6,761 bases of DNA from Ilumatobacteraceae bacterium (GTDB lineage Bacteria > Actinomycetota > Acidimicrobiia > Acidimicrobiales > Ilumatobacteraceae): positions 1 through 6,761 of the forward strand of contig JALRDI010000089.1 in assembly GCA_023257035.1 (NCBI GenBank). Reading direction: 5' to 3'. This document shows, piece after piece, positions 6,243-6,761 of the stretch (its first letter is position 1; each line of letters begins with the position of its first letter). A program made the position numbers and the translations under genes. Below the pieces are notes generated by a model. The model was not told the origin of the DNA and searched no databases. It saw nothing but the letters and a program-made list of their open reading frames with translations.

Positions 6243-6761
6243 TCAGTCTTCGTTCTTGCCGAGGCGTCCAGGTTTTGCTTCGTGGGGTCGCTCAGGCCAG
6301 CGGTGTTTTGGATATCTGCCCGCAAGGTCTTTGCGTACGTCGATCCACGATCCTCGCCAAAATCCAGGAAGGTCAGACGTGATTTGAATGGGTCGATCGG
6401 CTGGTGAGAGTAACTCAAACACGATCGGAAGGTGGGCAATCGTTGGATGTTTATCAAGCCCAAAGATGTCTTGAACGCGAACACGCACTGTCGGCACGGG
6501 CTCTCCCTCTTCGTTGAGGTAGGCGATATCTGTGTGTCGCCCGGTTGGAAGTTCAAGTGATAGGGGAGCGATTGCATCAAGCTCTGCACCTTCTGGCCAA
6601 GGAAGGCTTGCTCGCAACAGCATGTGGAGATTGAGTTGGTCGAGGTCGGCCTGTCCAGTGGCGTCACCGAGATACGTAGTGAGCCATGTATCAATCGTTG
6701 TAATCAGGCCGTCGATGCTCCAGTCGGGCCATGGTTCGCCGATGACCTGATGGCAGAACGT
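6243..6761 (-). CDS. hrpB: ATP-dependent RNA helicase HrpB, C-terminal part (5' end off the window)
   Basis: The frame is open from the window edge (first complete codon at 6761) to TGA 6245-6243, giving 172 residues. This is only the end of a protein that usually has about 800. An internal ATG at 6623 is not the true start, because matching sequence continues upstream of it. The visible part is the HrpB-specific C-terminal domain, recognised by RVQDIFG, PTIA, LELLSPA-like FELLSPADRP, IQITSDLPGFWRGSW and GRYPKHRWPERP near the end; E. coli HrpB closes with almost the same series. The DEAH helicase core (Walker A, DEAH, RecA folds) is outside the window, so ATPase function is inferred from the family. 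HrpB proteins are DEAH-box RNA helicases whose cellular role is poorly defined. It is the first visible gene of the minus-strand cluster with the TauE transporter and the fumarase. Confidence 0.92.
   Translation of the reverse strand, partial: TFCHQVIGEPWPDWSIDGLITTIDTWLTTYLGDATGQADLDQLNLHMLLRASLPWPEGAELDAIAPLSLELPTGRHTDIAYLNEEGEPVPTVRVRVQDIFGLDKHPTIAHLPIVFELLSPADRPIQITSDLPGFWRGSWIDVRKDLAGRYPKHRWPERPHEAKPGRLGKNED

Noticed and set aside
5699..6382. 227-codon plus-strand open frame opposite the TauE and HrpB genes
   Set aside because: It spans two well-recognised minus-strand genes, its composition is that of a reverse-complement shadow, and no motif was found.
6098..6694. 198-codon minus-strand frame overlapping the HrpB end
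   Set aside because: The HrpB C-terminal motifs lie in the other frame and continue to the window edge. This one has no recognisable content.
1..6761. CRISPR array, tRNA/rRNA, insertion sequence or defence system
   Set aside because: No regularly spaced repeats, no tRNA-like cloverleaf segments, no transposase or terminal repeats, and no nuclease or toxin-antitoxin motifs were seen. Nearly all bases are accounted for by six ordinary genes.

Overview
This is an ordinary chromosomal window of moderately high GC, mid-50s % by eye, with dense genes and gaps of 5 to about 60 bp. It carries six protein-coding genes, two of them cut by the window edges. I see no tRNA, rRNA, CRISPR array, insertion sequence or phage gene. 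The organism is probably an actinobacterium, perhaps of the Acidimicrobiia type. This rests on the actinobacterial style of the ABC-F protein, GTG starts without clear ribosome binding sites, and TANNNT boxes just upstream of some starts. It is an inference, not a proof.

Layout: (1) 1-1166, minus strand, 3' end off the window: a flavoprotein of the disulfide reductase family whose active-site segment has lost both redox cysteines. (2) 1226-2095, plus strand, divergent from the first: an exported SGNH/GDSL-type hydrolase, probably a lipoprotein. (3) 2115-3731, plus strand, 19 bp behind it: a two-domain ABC-F ATPase that should act on ribosomes. (4) 3732-3792: a short convergent gap. (5) 6761-3793, minus strand: a tight three-gene run, probably one transcript, made of the C-terminal end of an HrpB-type DEAH helicase (5' part off the window), a TauE/SafE-family membrane transporter 5 bp later, and a single-chain class I [4Fe-4S] fumarate hydratase 24 bp later.

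The genes do not form an obvious pathway. The fumarase serves the TCA cycle, the ABC-F protein and helicase act on translation or RNA, the TauE protein exports small anions or sulfur compounds, and the SGNH protein acts on acyl esters outside the cytoplasmic membrane. The feature most worth a second look is the cysteine-less flavoprotein. I found no convincing evidence of a wholly new system.
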